Assembly (NCBI GenBank): GCA_030761205.1
Contig: JAULJL010000024.1
Coordinates: forward strand, 16,419,122-16,483,121
Reading direction: 5' to 3'
Source of the DNA: Fremontodendron californicum
Lineage: Eukaryota; Streptophyta; Magnoliopsida; Malvales; Malvaceae
DNA length: 64,000 nucleotides
Within the stretch, counting starts at the first letter, position 1. Every line of letters starts with the position of its first letter. The notes beneath the pieces were generated by a model. It had not been told where the DNA came from. It made no database searches and was given only the letters and a program-made list of their open reading frames with translations. Position numbers and translations under genes: made by a program. Below, in pieces: positions 23,541-35,857 of this stretch.

Positions 23541-24787
23541 ATTAATCAATGATTAAACGAAATTGGTAGGACCAATCTTGATTATTCAAAAATCTCATTA
23601 TGCGAGGTTTGTCCCCAAATTTAATCCACGATTTTTGAAACATGTTTTCCCCGCAAAAGTTAACATATTATTTTTCAAAACCAATTTTTTTTAAAAACTT
23701 TTGGGGTTGTGGGTCTTATTATGGCACGGGTGTCCAAATGTTCATTCAACAATATTGGTCTACAATTTTTATTCAATCAATGAATGTTTATGAAATCATC
23801 AAATGAGATTATTATCATCATCCGTTTATTGAAAAGAATGAGATCAAAAATACAACCATAGATGTACATGCTCTATTCATACATGCATGAAATGTGCAAA
23901 ATGCAAAATGTTGGAAAAAGAATTTTTATGTTTTCAACTTTAAAAAGTAAATGAACCTTTGCCCAAACAGTATCTACTTATTTAGGCATCACAATACTTT
24001 TGGGGCAGAAATTTAAATTTATTACAGGCGATGTATGTACATCGTTGCCCAATCTACAATACTTATTCAGAAAGTAGAAATAAATGGCAAAAGATCATAA
24101 GCATTCCTCCATGTGTTCTTATCTCTGGTGCATCTAACGAAAATCCAGCATGGCTCTACCTAGGCTGGCTTCTTATGGCTCACTATATGAGGTTGAATTA
24201 TGCTCTAAAAGGTTCCAAATTGCTCCTCATTGTCGCCGGTAAAGGCTAGTAAGTCACCTCGATTAAAGCAGATTCAATTTGTTGGAGTGTATTTCCCAGG
24301 CCTATGCGGAGGTTATCACCTCACGAAAGCGTAGGTAGTTTACTACTCCGGAAGTGTTTCGCTAGCCCATGCGAAGGTTATCACCTCACGAGAGTATAGT
24401 TACTTTACTTCTACCTAAAAGGACGGAACCCGAGTAGAGGACTCATGTTTTGCAAATGCAAGTGTAGTGTGTGAAGAAGACCAAACAAACCTTCTACCAC
24501 CTATTCTACACCCCTTATTCTAAACACCCTAGCAATTTAATAAAGACAATATTTAAACAATGTAAAACATTAGTTAAACAAAGAATAATAATGACATACA
24601 AGGTTAAATAACTAGAGAACAGTAAAAATATGCATGTACATGTAAATGAACATATTTAAAACATTTGGTTATTTTCAAAATTCTCCTTATTAGAAAATGA
24701 GAATTAAAAGTAAACACCGACCAAAAGCTGACAAAATCGAGACTTTCATAACACGCGACTAATTCTAGGCTTGACTCTCTAAGTATT
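23541..24787 (-). other. 5' leader of copy B with paired hairpin-like boxes
   Basis: Non-coding leader between PBS and the 90-bp repeats. The box GAGGTTATCACCTC (24309-24322) is an inverted repeat with a 4-nt loop; a second, slightly decayed box lies about 63 bp away near 24373-24386. Copy C has the same pair (46298-46311, 46361-46374). The 72-aa frame at 24031-24249 lies antisense to the element in this conserved leader and has no domain I recognise. Confidence 0.7.
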
Positions 24788-24804
24788 CCCCAGTGGAGTC
24801 ACCA
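24788..24804 (-). promoter_or_regulatory. Primer binding site, tRNA-Arg type (copy B)
   Basis: On the minus strand it reads TGGTGACTCCACTGGGG, three bases after the LTR end. The 3' end of a plant tRNA-Arg plus CCA predicts TGGCGACTCCACTGGGG, one mismatch. tRNA-Arg priming is a known feature of Ogre elements. Confidence 0.85.
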
Positions 24805-24807
24805 TGC

Positions 24808-27800
24808 TGTCGCAACCTTAAAAAAAGTCCAAAAAATTTGCCCCGTCGCGGGACAATCGGCTTCGTTAAAGGTGTGATGTTGGAAAAAAAAAAGGAAAAG
24901 ACGATTTAATTCCTCTTAAATTAAAATTCAGAGGGTATGAAAACGACCTCGTGAAAAAAATGGAGTCGCCACCAATCTTTTTCGGCTAGGTGTGATAGGC
25001 CACCTATTAAAACCGGTTTTTATAAAACATTTTTAAAATTAATTAAAACATTTTTTTAAAACCAATTTTAAAGTCTGCGCTTTGAACTAGAGAAAATAAG
25101 CGCGGGTTCTGGAGTCAGTTACGTGTGGGGAAGGATTAGCACCCCCACAACGCCCGTATAAAACGGTACCTTATTAATCGTGTGTTATCTCAAGTCTCAG
25201 TAAAAGTCGATTTTAAATTTGATGTTTTAAAATAATTCTCTAAAAAAATTCATATTTTATTTGAAAATGATCCGGAATTTATTAGCATAAAATTTCCCAT
25301 ATTTTCCAACAAACTCGGCAAAACATGGAATTTTTCCTTGATTTTGAAATTCTCCGAATCACCCTTCTTTTTTGGAAAAAGATTTTTCGTTGTTAATAAT
25401 AATTGATGATATCCTTCTCGGCAGACCCAACAGAGAACTTATGAATTATTTTAACTCGGAAATAATCTTGATTTATAAAAAATATTATTTGTTTTTCATG
25501 TATTTTAAAAATCATAGAAAATGATCATGAATATGCAAAAATGTTACTTAGATAAAAATTAAACAAACATGCATATTTATCATGGCATGACAAACATTTT
25601 ATTATGACATGGTAAAAGAATTAATGACATGTAAAAATCACAAAATGATATCATCATAAAATATCCACAATCACATCATGATCTCATACACACATCATTA
25701 TTTTGAAATGGATCTTTCATGTGAGAAATCAAATAAATGGCATATGTTGGAAAGTATTACCGTACTCCCCGGCAAACCCGACAAAGCTTGGAAAATAATT
25801 CTTTCATATGACATTTATATGATTCCGAATAAAACAAAATCCATCCCTTGCGATTTCAAAGCCACGTGCGTTGAATAATTTCTTAACTTCCCCGGCAAAC
25901 CCGACAAAGATTAAGAACTAATTCTCGCAAAATGATAGAAAACCGAGAAGCACGTTTTTATGCCAAATTAAGCAAAAACATTTTTAAATATACAATGCAT
26001 GAAAATATATTTCTTCTTTGAAGTAAGGACACTTGTATACTTAAAAAGATATCCGACTACCTTTGGAAGAAACTTAAATTGGATTTTCAAAACCGAATAA
26101 CTTTGGGCTCGGATTTTAAAAAATTGGATTTTTTTAGATGGAAAAGAAAGCCTGACCGAATACCCCTAAAAAAAGCTCTGGTTTTCCTTTTTAAAAAAAA
26201 AAAAACCCGAGTTGACTACCCATGACCCGATTTTTATAAAATCAATTTTTATCCTTGATATGACATGGAATTCAACCTAAAACAGTCGCTAATGACTCAA
26301 ATCAGCTCCTCCCTTATACAAATAAAAATCAGAAAATTATTAATTTAGGAAAACCCATTTCTGACTCCCATAACAAGTTTTGAAAAACTATTTTTTTACC
26401 TTTTATAAAAAATTCAAAAAATTCTGGAAAAATCAGTATAGACTTGAAACATGATGGTCTTGATGGGAAAAAATCAGTTTAATTTTTGGACTAGTGATGC
26501 CTTGACGAATTTTCACTAAAGTCAGAACAGTAAACTAAAAACGGTTTTATTGAAAACCATTTTTTCAACCTTGATAAAAAAATCTAAAAATCTTGGAAAA
26601 AATACCAGGGAATCCTCTAAAGGTCTACACGTGGTTAAAAAATATTTTTATTTTGAAAAGAGATGCCTTAGTAAAAAAAAATACTCAAAGTTAGAATATC
26701 CAACTTAAACTATCACTCTTTCAACTATTATAGACAAGGGATTTTTGGCTAGAGACCATTGATTGCTCTTAGCCAAAAAAACAAGTTGAAAATGTTATGA
26801 AATGCATGACTTTACAACCAACAAACATATGAAAATGAATCAATCATGAGTTTTAAAAATAAAAATAAAAAAACAAGAAAAAGAAAAAGAAAATAAGGTT
26901 GGCCCAATGGTTGGTTCCTTGGACATAGTCCCACCTAACAAAAATCACTTGATTAAAATCAATATCCTCAAGCTTCTCGAACCTTTTATTTGATTTTTTA
27001 AAAGAAAAACCGAAGGGGAAAATCTATCCTACCACAATGGTGAAGCCTACAATCAACAAGCAAGCAAGAAAATCAAGCATAGACAAGCACAATAAGATCT
27101 CTAGAGTTTCGGCCATTGTAGAAAATATGTTGAAAATTTTTATAAACTTTGTTATTTTGTAAAGAATAAAGAATAAAGGAAAGAAAACCTTTAAAATTTT
27201 ATTTTCAAAACCTTTTATTCAACAAGGAAAGTCAACAATCACATCGAAAAAGAGGAGAAAGAGAACATGAAATCAAAGAAAATAATTGAACAAGAAGAGA
27301 GGAAATAGCTATCTAGCAATTGCTTTCGAAATCAAGCACTCCAATTTCTCTCCCTTTCTCCCTCTCTTTCATTTTCTCCATTTTCTTCTCAAGAGTGTAG
27401 TGAAAATGCCTTTCAAAAAAAATGAATCCCCCTCCTTTTCTTTGGTGTGGCCGCCCCCCTTGTATATTGTAGAGAGAGTTTTATTTTTTTCCTTTGTCAT
27501 GCTTTGCATGCTCTCCCAACATCCTTGCCACATGGCTAATTTGTGCCCCCTCCTTGCATGATGCTTTCCTTAAATTAAGGGTTCTTGTCCCCCTTTTGCA
27601 TGATGTTTTCCTTAAATTAAGGGTTTCCTAGCCTCTCATTGGCCAATAATGCCGCCTAGATTATTCTTGTTATCTCTACAAAATATCTAAGGCATCTGTC
27701 ATGATTATATGGCTTTCTATTAAAATATCTTCCTAGGTGGCTTTTTTAATCCTATTTGGCATCATCTCATAGCCTTCACATGCTCTTCACATGGCTTAGC

Positions 27801-29318
27801 AATTTGGAGGCCTCCCATTGGCCAAAAATGCCATGTAGGCAAGTAGTGGAGAATCTTGTCCTTTCTTAAAAATGTCATCTTGCTATTCAATTTTGGCTAT
27901 TTGATTCACGATGATCACACTTTCTCCTTCATCCATGGGCTGGCCAAAAATGGCCTAGAATTTTCCAGGTCATTCCTCTTTTTTTATTTGCAAAATGGCC
28001 CTTTTCGATTTTTTTGATAAAATTGTATTTTGGCCCCCAAACTTAATTTATTTGCAAATGGACCCCAATTTAAAATTTTTCTTTTCCAATCCCTCTCATC
28101 CAATGTAAAACTCAGTTATGGAGGTTTTCATATTTTTCCGAGCTCGGATTCTATTTTTCTCGGATTTTTCTTTAGAGTTTCGGTTTAGTGCCTCTCAAAC
28201 TTAGTCTTTTTCCATTTGAGCTCCAATTCCAATTTTTTCTTCTCCAATCCCTTCCATAAAATATAAAACTCAGTTCTGAAAGTTTTCATAATTTTCCCAG
28301 CTCGTTTTTTATTTTTTCCAAAAAAAATTTCTTGGAATTTCGGATTAGTGCACCCAAACGTTGTTTTTTCCATTTGAGTTCCGATTCTGGATTTTTCTTC
28401 TCCAATCCCTTCCATCCAATATAAAACTCAGTTCTGGAAGTTTTTATAATTTTCTGAGCTCGGACTCTATTTTTCCTGGATTTTCCAAAATTGGCATTTA
28501 ACCCCCGAAACCTCGATTTTATTCGAAACGGGCCCAATTTTTGGATTTTCTTTTTCCATTGCCTTTTTCATATATTGAATTGGAGTTGGTCCAAAATTGC
28601 CCAATTTTTACATCCAAATTCCTCTCCGATTTAGTTTTTCCTTTTTCCTCAAAAATGGGAATTTTCTCGTTTTTCCAGTTTCTCCTCCAATCTGCTCTTC
28701 CTTAGGATCCATTTCAAATTGGGACTTGGAATATTTTATTTATTTATTATTCATCATCTAGGGGATTCAATTTCATCGAATCGGGCCATCTCTGTAATTT
28801 TTCCCAAATTTGTGAATTTTTTATTTATTTATTAAATCTTTATTTTCCTTTTTCTCTTCAAACCACACCTTCTTTCAACTCCGCTTAAAAATTGGACCTT
28901 CCAATATTCATATTTATTGATCTTAATCCATTGGAACCTCCAATTTTGGCCAATTTGATCATTTACGCACTTTTCCCCAAATTTGCAAAATTAGGCATTT
29001 TTTCTACACTGAATTTTTCCAATCTGTTATTCAAACTCTCTATCTTCAATTGTAGATCTCTGATTATCAAAATTCTTTCACCATTGTTCAATTCAACTTC
29101 GAATCTTGATTTTGACTAGGAGTTGACTTTTTAGTGGTTGACTTTTTAGGGTTGACTTTTTAAAAGTTGACTTTTTTTGGGTTGAGTTTTTCGTTTTTAC
29201 CTCTGAATCAAAGTATTGGAGACCCATTTGTAGAATGAGAAAAGATTCTTCGCATTCCGGGAAGTTGAAAGGAGGAAACACCTTGTTTAGGGGGCCCGGA
29301 CAAAATCAGGTGTGTACA
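24808..29318 (-). repeat. 5' LTR of copy B
   Basis: 4,511 bp, running on + from TGTCGCAACC to GGTGTGTACA (TG...CA on the minus strand; TGTACACACC is a slightly decayed TGTAGACACC). It contains 159-bp sub-repeats at about 28139-28500 (GAGCTC-like boxes at 28139, 28299, 28457). A TATA-like CAATATACAAGG lies around 27462-27473 on the minus strand, at the place where copy C has TATATTATTATA. It lacks most of the CATG-rich expansion of copies A and C. Confidence 0.85.
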
Positions 29319-29455
29319 GGGCCCTTTCAAGTTCTGATAATTTCGGGCTCGGGCCATTTTGGTTTCGGGTTTATGACTTTTTGGTCAAATCAGGTTTGAG
29401 CGATTCAAGTTTTTCTAGACGGATTTTCGGGTTCGGGTTAATTTTGTCACCTCTA

Positions 29456-29463
29456 ATTAAAAG
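29456..29463. repeat. Right 8-bp TSD of hAT-like element (ATTAAAAG)
   Basis: Partner of 11367-11374. Its presence shows that no rearrangement separates the two halves of the hAT element. Confidence 0.85.
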
Positions 29464-29683
29464 TGTAAAACTTTCATTTTCAAAGAAAATTGGAAATTTT
29501 CTTTTTTATAAAATTCAACTAGAAGTTACGATTCATAATCAATAATCAAGTATTACATTTATATAATAAATCATTAAATTAAACAAATAAATCAATATTT
29601 AATTAAATAAATTTAACATAAAATTAAATCAAGATGTCACAATAAAATTTAAATTTAAAACCTCAAAGTATCAAAATCTCCGG

Positions 29684-30232
29684 TTAAAGTATCTAGATAG
29701 TTTTTATACTATAATCAAAAATATACTTTAGTCCCTGTACTATAAAAATGAGTAATTTAATTCTTTTACGTTTGAAATTGGTGCAAATAAGTAAAATTGG
29801 TAACAGTATAAATGAAAAATCTATTAAATGCTGATGTGGACATGTGAAACTGACAAAATCGATGACTTGAAAAAAAATGATGATGTGTCAAATTTTTTTG
29901 CTTAGGTGGAATTTAGAAGCTGACAGAATAGATGATTTCGAAAAAAAATGATGACATGTTTTTACGGGTAAGAGAGGGATTTGGGTAAAAAATATATATG
30001 TTTTTCTAAATTCCACTTGAGTAAAAAAAAAAAAAAAATTAACACGTCATCATTTCTTTTTTCAAGTCATATTTTCTGTCAGTTTCACATGTCCATGTCA
30101 GTATTTAGACGGTTTCCATTAACACTGTTACCAATTTTACTTCTTTGCATCAATTTCAAACGTACAAGGATTAAATTACTCATTTGACTAAAATGTACTT
30201 TTGACTATAGTACAGAGACTGTTTAAGTACTT
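29684..30232. mobile_element. Inverted-repeat (foldback/MULE-like) element
   Basis: The left arm ('actatctaga'-side, then 'actttagtccctgtactata', 'gagtaatttaattctttta', 'cgtttgaaattggtgcaaat', 'aagtaaaattggtaacagt', 'gacatgtgaaactgaca') recurs inverted in the right arm, down to 'gttaccaattttacttcttt' and 'agtacagagactgtttaagt'. The arms are about 240 bp, with a short A/T-rich centre near 29950-30030. Outer ends read about 'taaagtatctagatag' and, inverted, 'taaagtacttaaacag'. No clean duplication is seen. Long-TIR, no-coding architecture suits a MULE-type MITE. Confidence 0.75.
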
Positions 30233-32261
30233 TATCTCCCATGTATTAGTAAGTCAAGAACTTGTTAACTTCAACTATTTGTCTTAAAAATAACTTTTTT
30301 AACTTTCCAGCTACACGAGAGTAACTTTAAAATTTTATTATTAACAAATATTTTTTTATTCTAAAAGTAACTCAAATTATCAATTAAAATATTATTTTTA
30401 AATGTTTAGTACAAATATTTGTTAATAACAGATATCATTGAAAAATAATAAAATTTGCATTTTATTTTTTAAAATTTAATGATAAACAATGAGGGTATAA
30501 ATGGGAAAAAGAATCCCACTAGTATTTTGGTTTTTCACTGGACGAAAGAGGGTCCAATGACAAATTATGGATGCAGCACGATGGAGTCACTCCACCATGC
30601 CGCACCATCTGTTATCCAAACGAGAATTTGATCCTGTTTATCACCAATTGACCCCCTAATCACACTTCACTGGTGGTAAACGGGGATTCAGATGGAGCCT
30701 TCAACAAGATTTTATTCCCTACATGTTAGAAAAGATCAAATGCAGAAAGATCAATTTTAATGCATGATTACCACATCAATTCTAACTTGTCCAAAGTTCC
30801 AAAAATCCAAAAATGGTTTTTAGCCATTAAAACAATTTGAACCTAAGTGATTAAGGTGCAAATTTTGGTGCTTATACAACTGTTCATATTTTAAGACATG
30901 TGGCTAGCTAGAAAAGGTCACAAACTCTCTATCTTCAAGCTTCTTTCTGAGTTCAAAGCTAAGATCGCTTCTAGTCATACTAACATATTCCATTCCAAGT
31001 AGCTGGACATGTATTTTGGTCTTAGTATTTCTAAATCTTGCAATATAAGCTTGCATAACAATTAAAGGTTGTGCCTCTCAAAGATTTCTCAAATTAAACC
31101 TCTGCCTATTGTCAATTGATTTTAGGTTTGTCTATTGTCAATTGATTTTAGGTTCGATATCGTTAGGTATATGGCAGTCTCAATACCTCCTTAGACTTCG
31201 TTGTTAATGTTAATAAACCTTAACTTTTTTAATTAAATATAATTTTTTTAAAATCCTAAAATAACATCTTTAAACAATTTTTTGATAGTATTGATTCAAA
31301 TATTGTTAGAGGATATCTGATACGAGGTATTGTTCGTTTTGAAAATTGATGAATGTCCTCATAGTTTTATTATTTGAGAAAATTCGTTTCAATAAAAAAA
31401 ATAAAAAATAAAAAAGTTAAATCTTTATTTATACGCAACAATCCAATCTTTAGTTATTAATGATGTCAGATCTTTTCTCCCTCAATATTAATCCCCAATT
31501 AAGGATGTAAACTGTATATTTTCTGAGAACTAATATGATTTTCGCAAATGACTATCATATATTTATGAAAAATTATTGGATAAAGTCCGCAACAAAATAT
31601 TATCCACTTTAGGAGCTTGACAACTTACTTTCACTGTTTTATTATTTAAATACGGACGGTTCGATAAAAGAATGACAGACCCTAATTATAGGTTATAATG
31701 CAATGATTAACTATTAATGATGTGAAACCTTTTCCCCTCAACCGGTAAATAACAAATCATAACATCATATACGTAAATATGACAATTCGTGTATTCGTAT
31801 TATGTTTGTGTATTTTTTGTGTTATAATTGTATTTAAAATATTTTATATTTATATAAATTTTTACATATTAATAATTTATATTATATAAATTTTAATATA
31901 TTCGTATATTTATGTTATATTCGTATTTTTTTCATGTCGTATTTCGTTTTATATTTTAATTATTTTTTATCCAATATTATTAAATCTACATATATGTAAT
32001 TCTATTATGATAAAGTCAAAAAGAGCTACCTAGAGCGACATCCATGACCATGTCCATGTGCTATCATTAAACCTTTGGCCCCATAAACTTCGTCCCTTCT
32101 CCGACTTTGAGATATCTTTATTCTTTCAATTAAATATATAAATTCTTATTCTACCGTAAATAGAATTAAACGATAAATAAATTAATTCTACCAATGGCTA
32201 GTTATAAGAATTGATAATTCAATTGCAACACTCCACAGAAAAAAAAAATCACTATTTTGGT
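30233..32261. other. AT-rich non-coding DNA
   Basis: No gene or domain seen. It includes a 24-bp adjacent direct repeat ('tattgtcaattgattttagg' at about 31107 and 31131) and the second copy of the dispersed AT-rich repeat at about 31760-32020. Confidence 0.6.
31760..32020 (+). repeat. Dispersed AT-rich repeat, copy 2
   Basis: Collinear with 11030-11290 in the same orientation; see that entry for shared tracts. It is more AT-shifted than copy 1. Confidence 0.7.
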
Positions 32262-32738
32262 CTCAATCAATGTTGAAAAATTAGATCGGAGATCAAATTG
32301 GTGACACCTCCAAATCATCGGTTCAATCGGTCCGATCTTGTGAATCGGATTGTTTAATTTAAAAATAAATTTAACTAGTAAATATATAAATTTAATATTA
32401 AATAAGTATTAAATATAGTTATTAGTTAATAAAAAAATATGTTTGGCTTAATGGTATAGTCTTTTTTTTTTTTGGTGCAAGGTATAGTCTTTACTGTATG
32501 ATTAAAAAGTTAAAGGTTGAAATTTTATCATTTATAAATAATTTTTTAATAAAAAAATAAAATCGATTTTTATCGATTTAATCCGGTTTCTTACTGATTT
32601 TTAACCGATTGAGCCGATTTTCTATCAATTCACTATATGTCTGATTTTAGAGTATGCATCAGTGACCGGATCGGACAAACCGCCGGTTCTCGATTTGACA
32701 GGCCAATCTGGTTCGGTTTTTTCGGTCTCAACAATAAG
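32262..32738. mobile_element. Decayed hAT-like MITE (CGGTT-rich ends)
   Basis: Both ends carry the CGG/CCG-rich words typical of one plant hAT MITE type: left 'tgttgaaaaattagatcgg' and 'atcggttcaatcggtccg'; right 'ggatcggacaaaccgccggt' and 'ctggttcggttttttcggtc' then 'tcaacaat'. The inverted ends agree only partly and I find no clear duplication, so the limits are approximate. Words and layout recall the better preserved element at 37425-38312. Confidence 0.45.
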
Positions 32739-33277
32739 TCAAAATTATAGGAAATTCATATTCTATTTTATAATGCCAGATTCTGATTTTTTTTCTTTCG
32801 ATTATTATATGTTTAATTAAAATTTTAATCTTTATTTCGAATTGTGTATATTTTATTAGTTGTGACAATTTCAATTTCAATTTTCATATTATTATTTTTA
32901 CCATTTGAAATTATACGATATAACATTGCTGCAATTTTATTTAAGCTATTATTATAGACAAAATGAACAAAACTCGAAAAAATTATTAAATTAATTATTA
33001 TTTAAATCAATCTGCATACACATAAATTAGTTTTTTTAGGTAGGAACATAAATTATATTCTAAATCATACGCCATAAAATATTTTAGATTTTAAAATTCT
33101 AATCTTACTTTTTGAAGTTTCAAATTAATTATTAAAATATTTTTTTTATATGTTTAGAAAAGTAAAATAAAAAACAATGAAACTGTTAATTATTTTGTTA
33201 ATTTTCTCCTTTTCCCTCTATTTCAATTTTTTTCTCCTTTACTTAATTTTTTTTTTTTAACTCATTTTTGGACCTAA

Positions 33278-33826
33278 AACCCTTGTTTGGAAAATAAAAG
33301 TGTGGCACGGTCGAATGAAACAGTTCCGGTGGTTTTTTTTATCTTTTATGTTTTGTTAATTTTGCTTTTCTTTCATTTTTGTTTAAGAATTTTTATTTAT
33401 TTAAAGTAATAAATAAATTTATATAATTATATAATAAATAAATACATAACAAAATTTTATCATTAAATAATGATCAAATTTAATATAAAATAATATAATA
33501 TTTTGAGTGAATAAAATTTTTTTAAATTTAAATATCAAATTAAATTAAATTATTATAAAATTATATAAATGATAAAAAATTAAATATTGTTTTGTTTTGT
33601 TTTAATTTGTGTAAATATATTATTAATAATTATAAACTAATTTTAATCTAATGTCATTAATGATCTTTTTTTCTCATTATATTTTACCTCACCGTCATCA
33701 CTGCTTTTGCATCCAAACACATATCCCACCACTGATTTTAATCTCACCGCTATAGTAACTAATCTTACCGCCACCGCTGTTTTCAATCTCATCGGAATCA
33801 ATCTCACCGTCCATCCAAATAGACCC
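33278..33826. mobile_element. Possible PIF/Harbinger-like MITE
   Basis: The left end 'aacccttgtttggaaaat' and the right end, read inverted as 'gggtctatttggatggac', share a TTGTTTGGA/CTATTTGGA core. TAA flanks both ends (33275-33277, 33827-33829), the duplication type of PIF/Harbinger. About 549 bp, no coding. A 3-bp duplication in AT-rich DNA is weak evidence. Confidence 0.35.
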
Positions 33827-33867
33827 TAAGAATAATAACAATAGTCATTACACATAGACTAGTTTAA

Positions 33868-34141
33868 GGGTCGGATGAGTCAGGCTCGGTCTGAATTGGT
33901 TTGAGCTTGAGATAGATTTTGTTAATTGAAGTTGGATCGATCCAATCTGAAAAACTGTTTAAATAAAAAAATATTTTTTTCTTTAAATTTAATTATGAAA
34001 ATGTATATATTAATATAAAAATAATTTTATTATATTTTAAACAATAAAATGAGTTTTTGAATCGGTCAAGGCCTTGGCAAGCAAATTTTTTACTATTTGA
34101 ACTTGACTCACTTGGCCCGACCCAGCCCATGAACACCTCAA
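33868..34141. mobile_element. Decayed element with GGGTCGG-rich ends
   Basis: The left end carries 'aagggtcggatgagtcaggc' and the right end, inverted, 'gaggtgttcatgggctgggt' then 'cgggccaagtgagtcaagtt'. This is the style of hAT-type MITEs with GGTGTTCATGGG ends. The ends do not align closely and no duplication is evident. Confidence 0.35.
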
Positions 34142-35591
34142 ATTTACACATGTTAATAGTTACTTTTCCCCCATTTCTTACCGGCCCTTACCAAAACTCT
34201 ATATTTATATATATACTAATTATAAAAGAGAAATTATCTCATATATAATTAGTGAAATTTTTAAATTTCACAAATGGGATTAGCAGGACGAGATATACTC
34301 TTTAAGGTATATTAAAAAAATTAATTAAGAAAAGAAGTAAAACATGTAACAGTCTCTTAACTCTGCTTGTGCAGTTAAAAATTTTCACTAACAATATATC
34401 AAAAACAAATTCATTATAACCTTGACTAAATTGGTTTCATGAGTAAAGTGAGACTAACACAATTGAGGAATTGACAAAAAAACTAATTAAAAAATAAAAC
34501 AATATGTATTAATAAGGGGATAATAATAATTTAGTTTTCTTTGAAAGTAGAGAAGGAATCCAAATTTTAAAAGTCAGTTCTTATTTATTCTCTCTTTTAG
34601 AAGCTATTAGTATTTATTATCTCATGTCTCATATCTGAATTCTTGTTATTTTATATATTTTTGAACATATAATTATATATTTTACAAATACATTAAATTA
34701 ATAAAGTGTTTATTAACAAAATTTGTATTAACATATAAAGTTTGTTCCATGTCAAACTATATCAAATTAGTATAAAGTTTATTATTTTTAATGTTAATAT
34801 AAAATTGAAAATATGAAAATAAAGAAATTTAATGTAAATTTTGACTTTTTTTATTTATAAAATCAATTTATTTATTTTTTGAGGTTAATGAAAAATTAAA
34901 ACTTTGAAAATAAAGCAATTTAATGTAAATTTTAATTTTTTTATTTATTATCAAATAAATTTATTTAACAAAAGCATTTTAATGAAATTAAAATTCTTAG
35001 TTATAAATTAGATACATTTTAATAATATTTTAAAAATAGAATGGAAATTTAGAAATTTAATAAACAATAATGATCATCTTCGTCAGTTCAAAAATTTGTT
35101 CATATTTTTGCTTTTATATATATTATAGATTATAAATACGTGTAATTATTCCCTCTTTTTATCTCTGTTACATTTTAAGATAACTGTAATCTTTTCTACT
35201 TTATTCTTATAATATTTATATAAATAATCAATTTTTTTATTTGTTTTACTTACTTAATGGGTGTGTATAGAATTAGTGCTATTTATAAATTTATGATTGA
35301 AATTGATTTCACAAATCAAGTGACTTCAATTCGATTGAGATATTATCCAAAAATCATTTTAAAAAATAAAAAATATATATTTTTAGGGATATTCTAATCT
35401 TTTACTTTTACTTAAAAGTAAGAAGTGAGTTTAAACTATTTTAAATTTATTATAATGCCTTTTTTTTTAATTTTTTATAATAAATTTTTTATTATTTCAT
35501 GTGGATGTGCATTAGTCTACTATATACAAAATCAGATTTCACTTTTAACATCTTGTTTGGTTGCTTCAAATGCTTAGTTATATGATATAAG
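34142..35591. other. AT-rich non-coding DNA
   Basis: I see no gene, repeat array or element end here beyond runs of A/T. It ends at the left edge of the copia LTR. Confidence 0.6.
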
Positions 35592-35679
35592 TGTTGGATT
35601 TGGTTTGGAACCAAACAAGTGAATGTGAAATTGATCTCTTTATATAGTGCATGACCCAGATACATTATTTATGGTGTGA

Positions 35680-35830
35680 CATATATGTTCATGAATTTCA
35701 TAATTCATGAACTTAATTTATGTCATTCATGAATTTGTTCATTCATGTACCATGTATATTCATCCTAATTAATATATATTCATGTATTCATGTTTAATTT
35801 TCATTCATGTATTAAGATCATTCATGTATG
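35680..35830 (+). repeat. TTCATG repeats in copia U3
   Basis: At least ten TTCATG or TTCATGTA words lie just upstream of the TATA box, several as 'attcatgtattcatg'. Repeated U3 motifs often act as enhancers in plant LTRs; here the role is inferred. Confidence 0.65.
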
Positions 35831-35849
35831 TTTAGGTCCCTAATGACCT

Positions 35850-35857
35850 ATAAATAG
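35850..35857 (+). promoter_or_regulatory. TATA box of the copia LTR
   Basis: TATAAATA in the context 'cctataaataggtg', about 440 bp upstream of the LTR end. Transcription would start near 35880-35890. Confidence 0.65.

Larger units (their letters stand above)
12801..29318 (-). mobile_element. Ogre/Tat-like LTR retrotransposon, copy B (complete, gag only)
   Basis: A 16,518-bp minus-strand element with both LTRs, a tRNA-Arg PBS, a PPT and 5-bp flanking duplications GGGTC (12796-12800) and GGGCC (29319-29323, one transition). In element order: 5' LTR 29318-24808, PBS 24804-24788, leader, broken gag 22706-21267, long non-coding region with several minisatellites, PPT 15900-15887, 3' LTR 15886-12801. 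The internal region is 8,921 bp. I searched it by eye for protease, reverse transcriptase, RNase H and integrase motifs and found none. PBS type, LTR length and gag text point to the Ogre/Tat lineage of Ty3/gypsy. Without pol it could move only with enzymes supplied in trans. Confidence 0.88.
11375..29455. mobile_element. hAT-like element, split by Ogre/Tat-like copy B
   Basis: The left end TAGAGGTGGCAATTTGGG (11375) and the right end, read inverted as TAGAGGTGACAAAATTAACC (from 29455), form an imperfect terminal inverted repeat. Identical 8-bp ATTAAAAG copies flank them at 11367-11374 and 29456-29463, the duplication size of the hAT superfamily. Both subterminal regions are rich in TTCGGGTTCGGGT-type repeats. 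Removing copy B and one 5-bp duplication leaves about 1,558 bp (11375-12800 plus 29324-29455), too short for a transposase, and I see no transposase text. It is therefore a non-autonomous hAT derivative that served as target for B. Confidence 0.85.

Noticed and set aside
24031..24249. 72-aa frame with an ordinary-looking composition
   Set aside because: It lies antisense in the element leader; the homologous leader in C has no matching conserved frame and no domain is visible.
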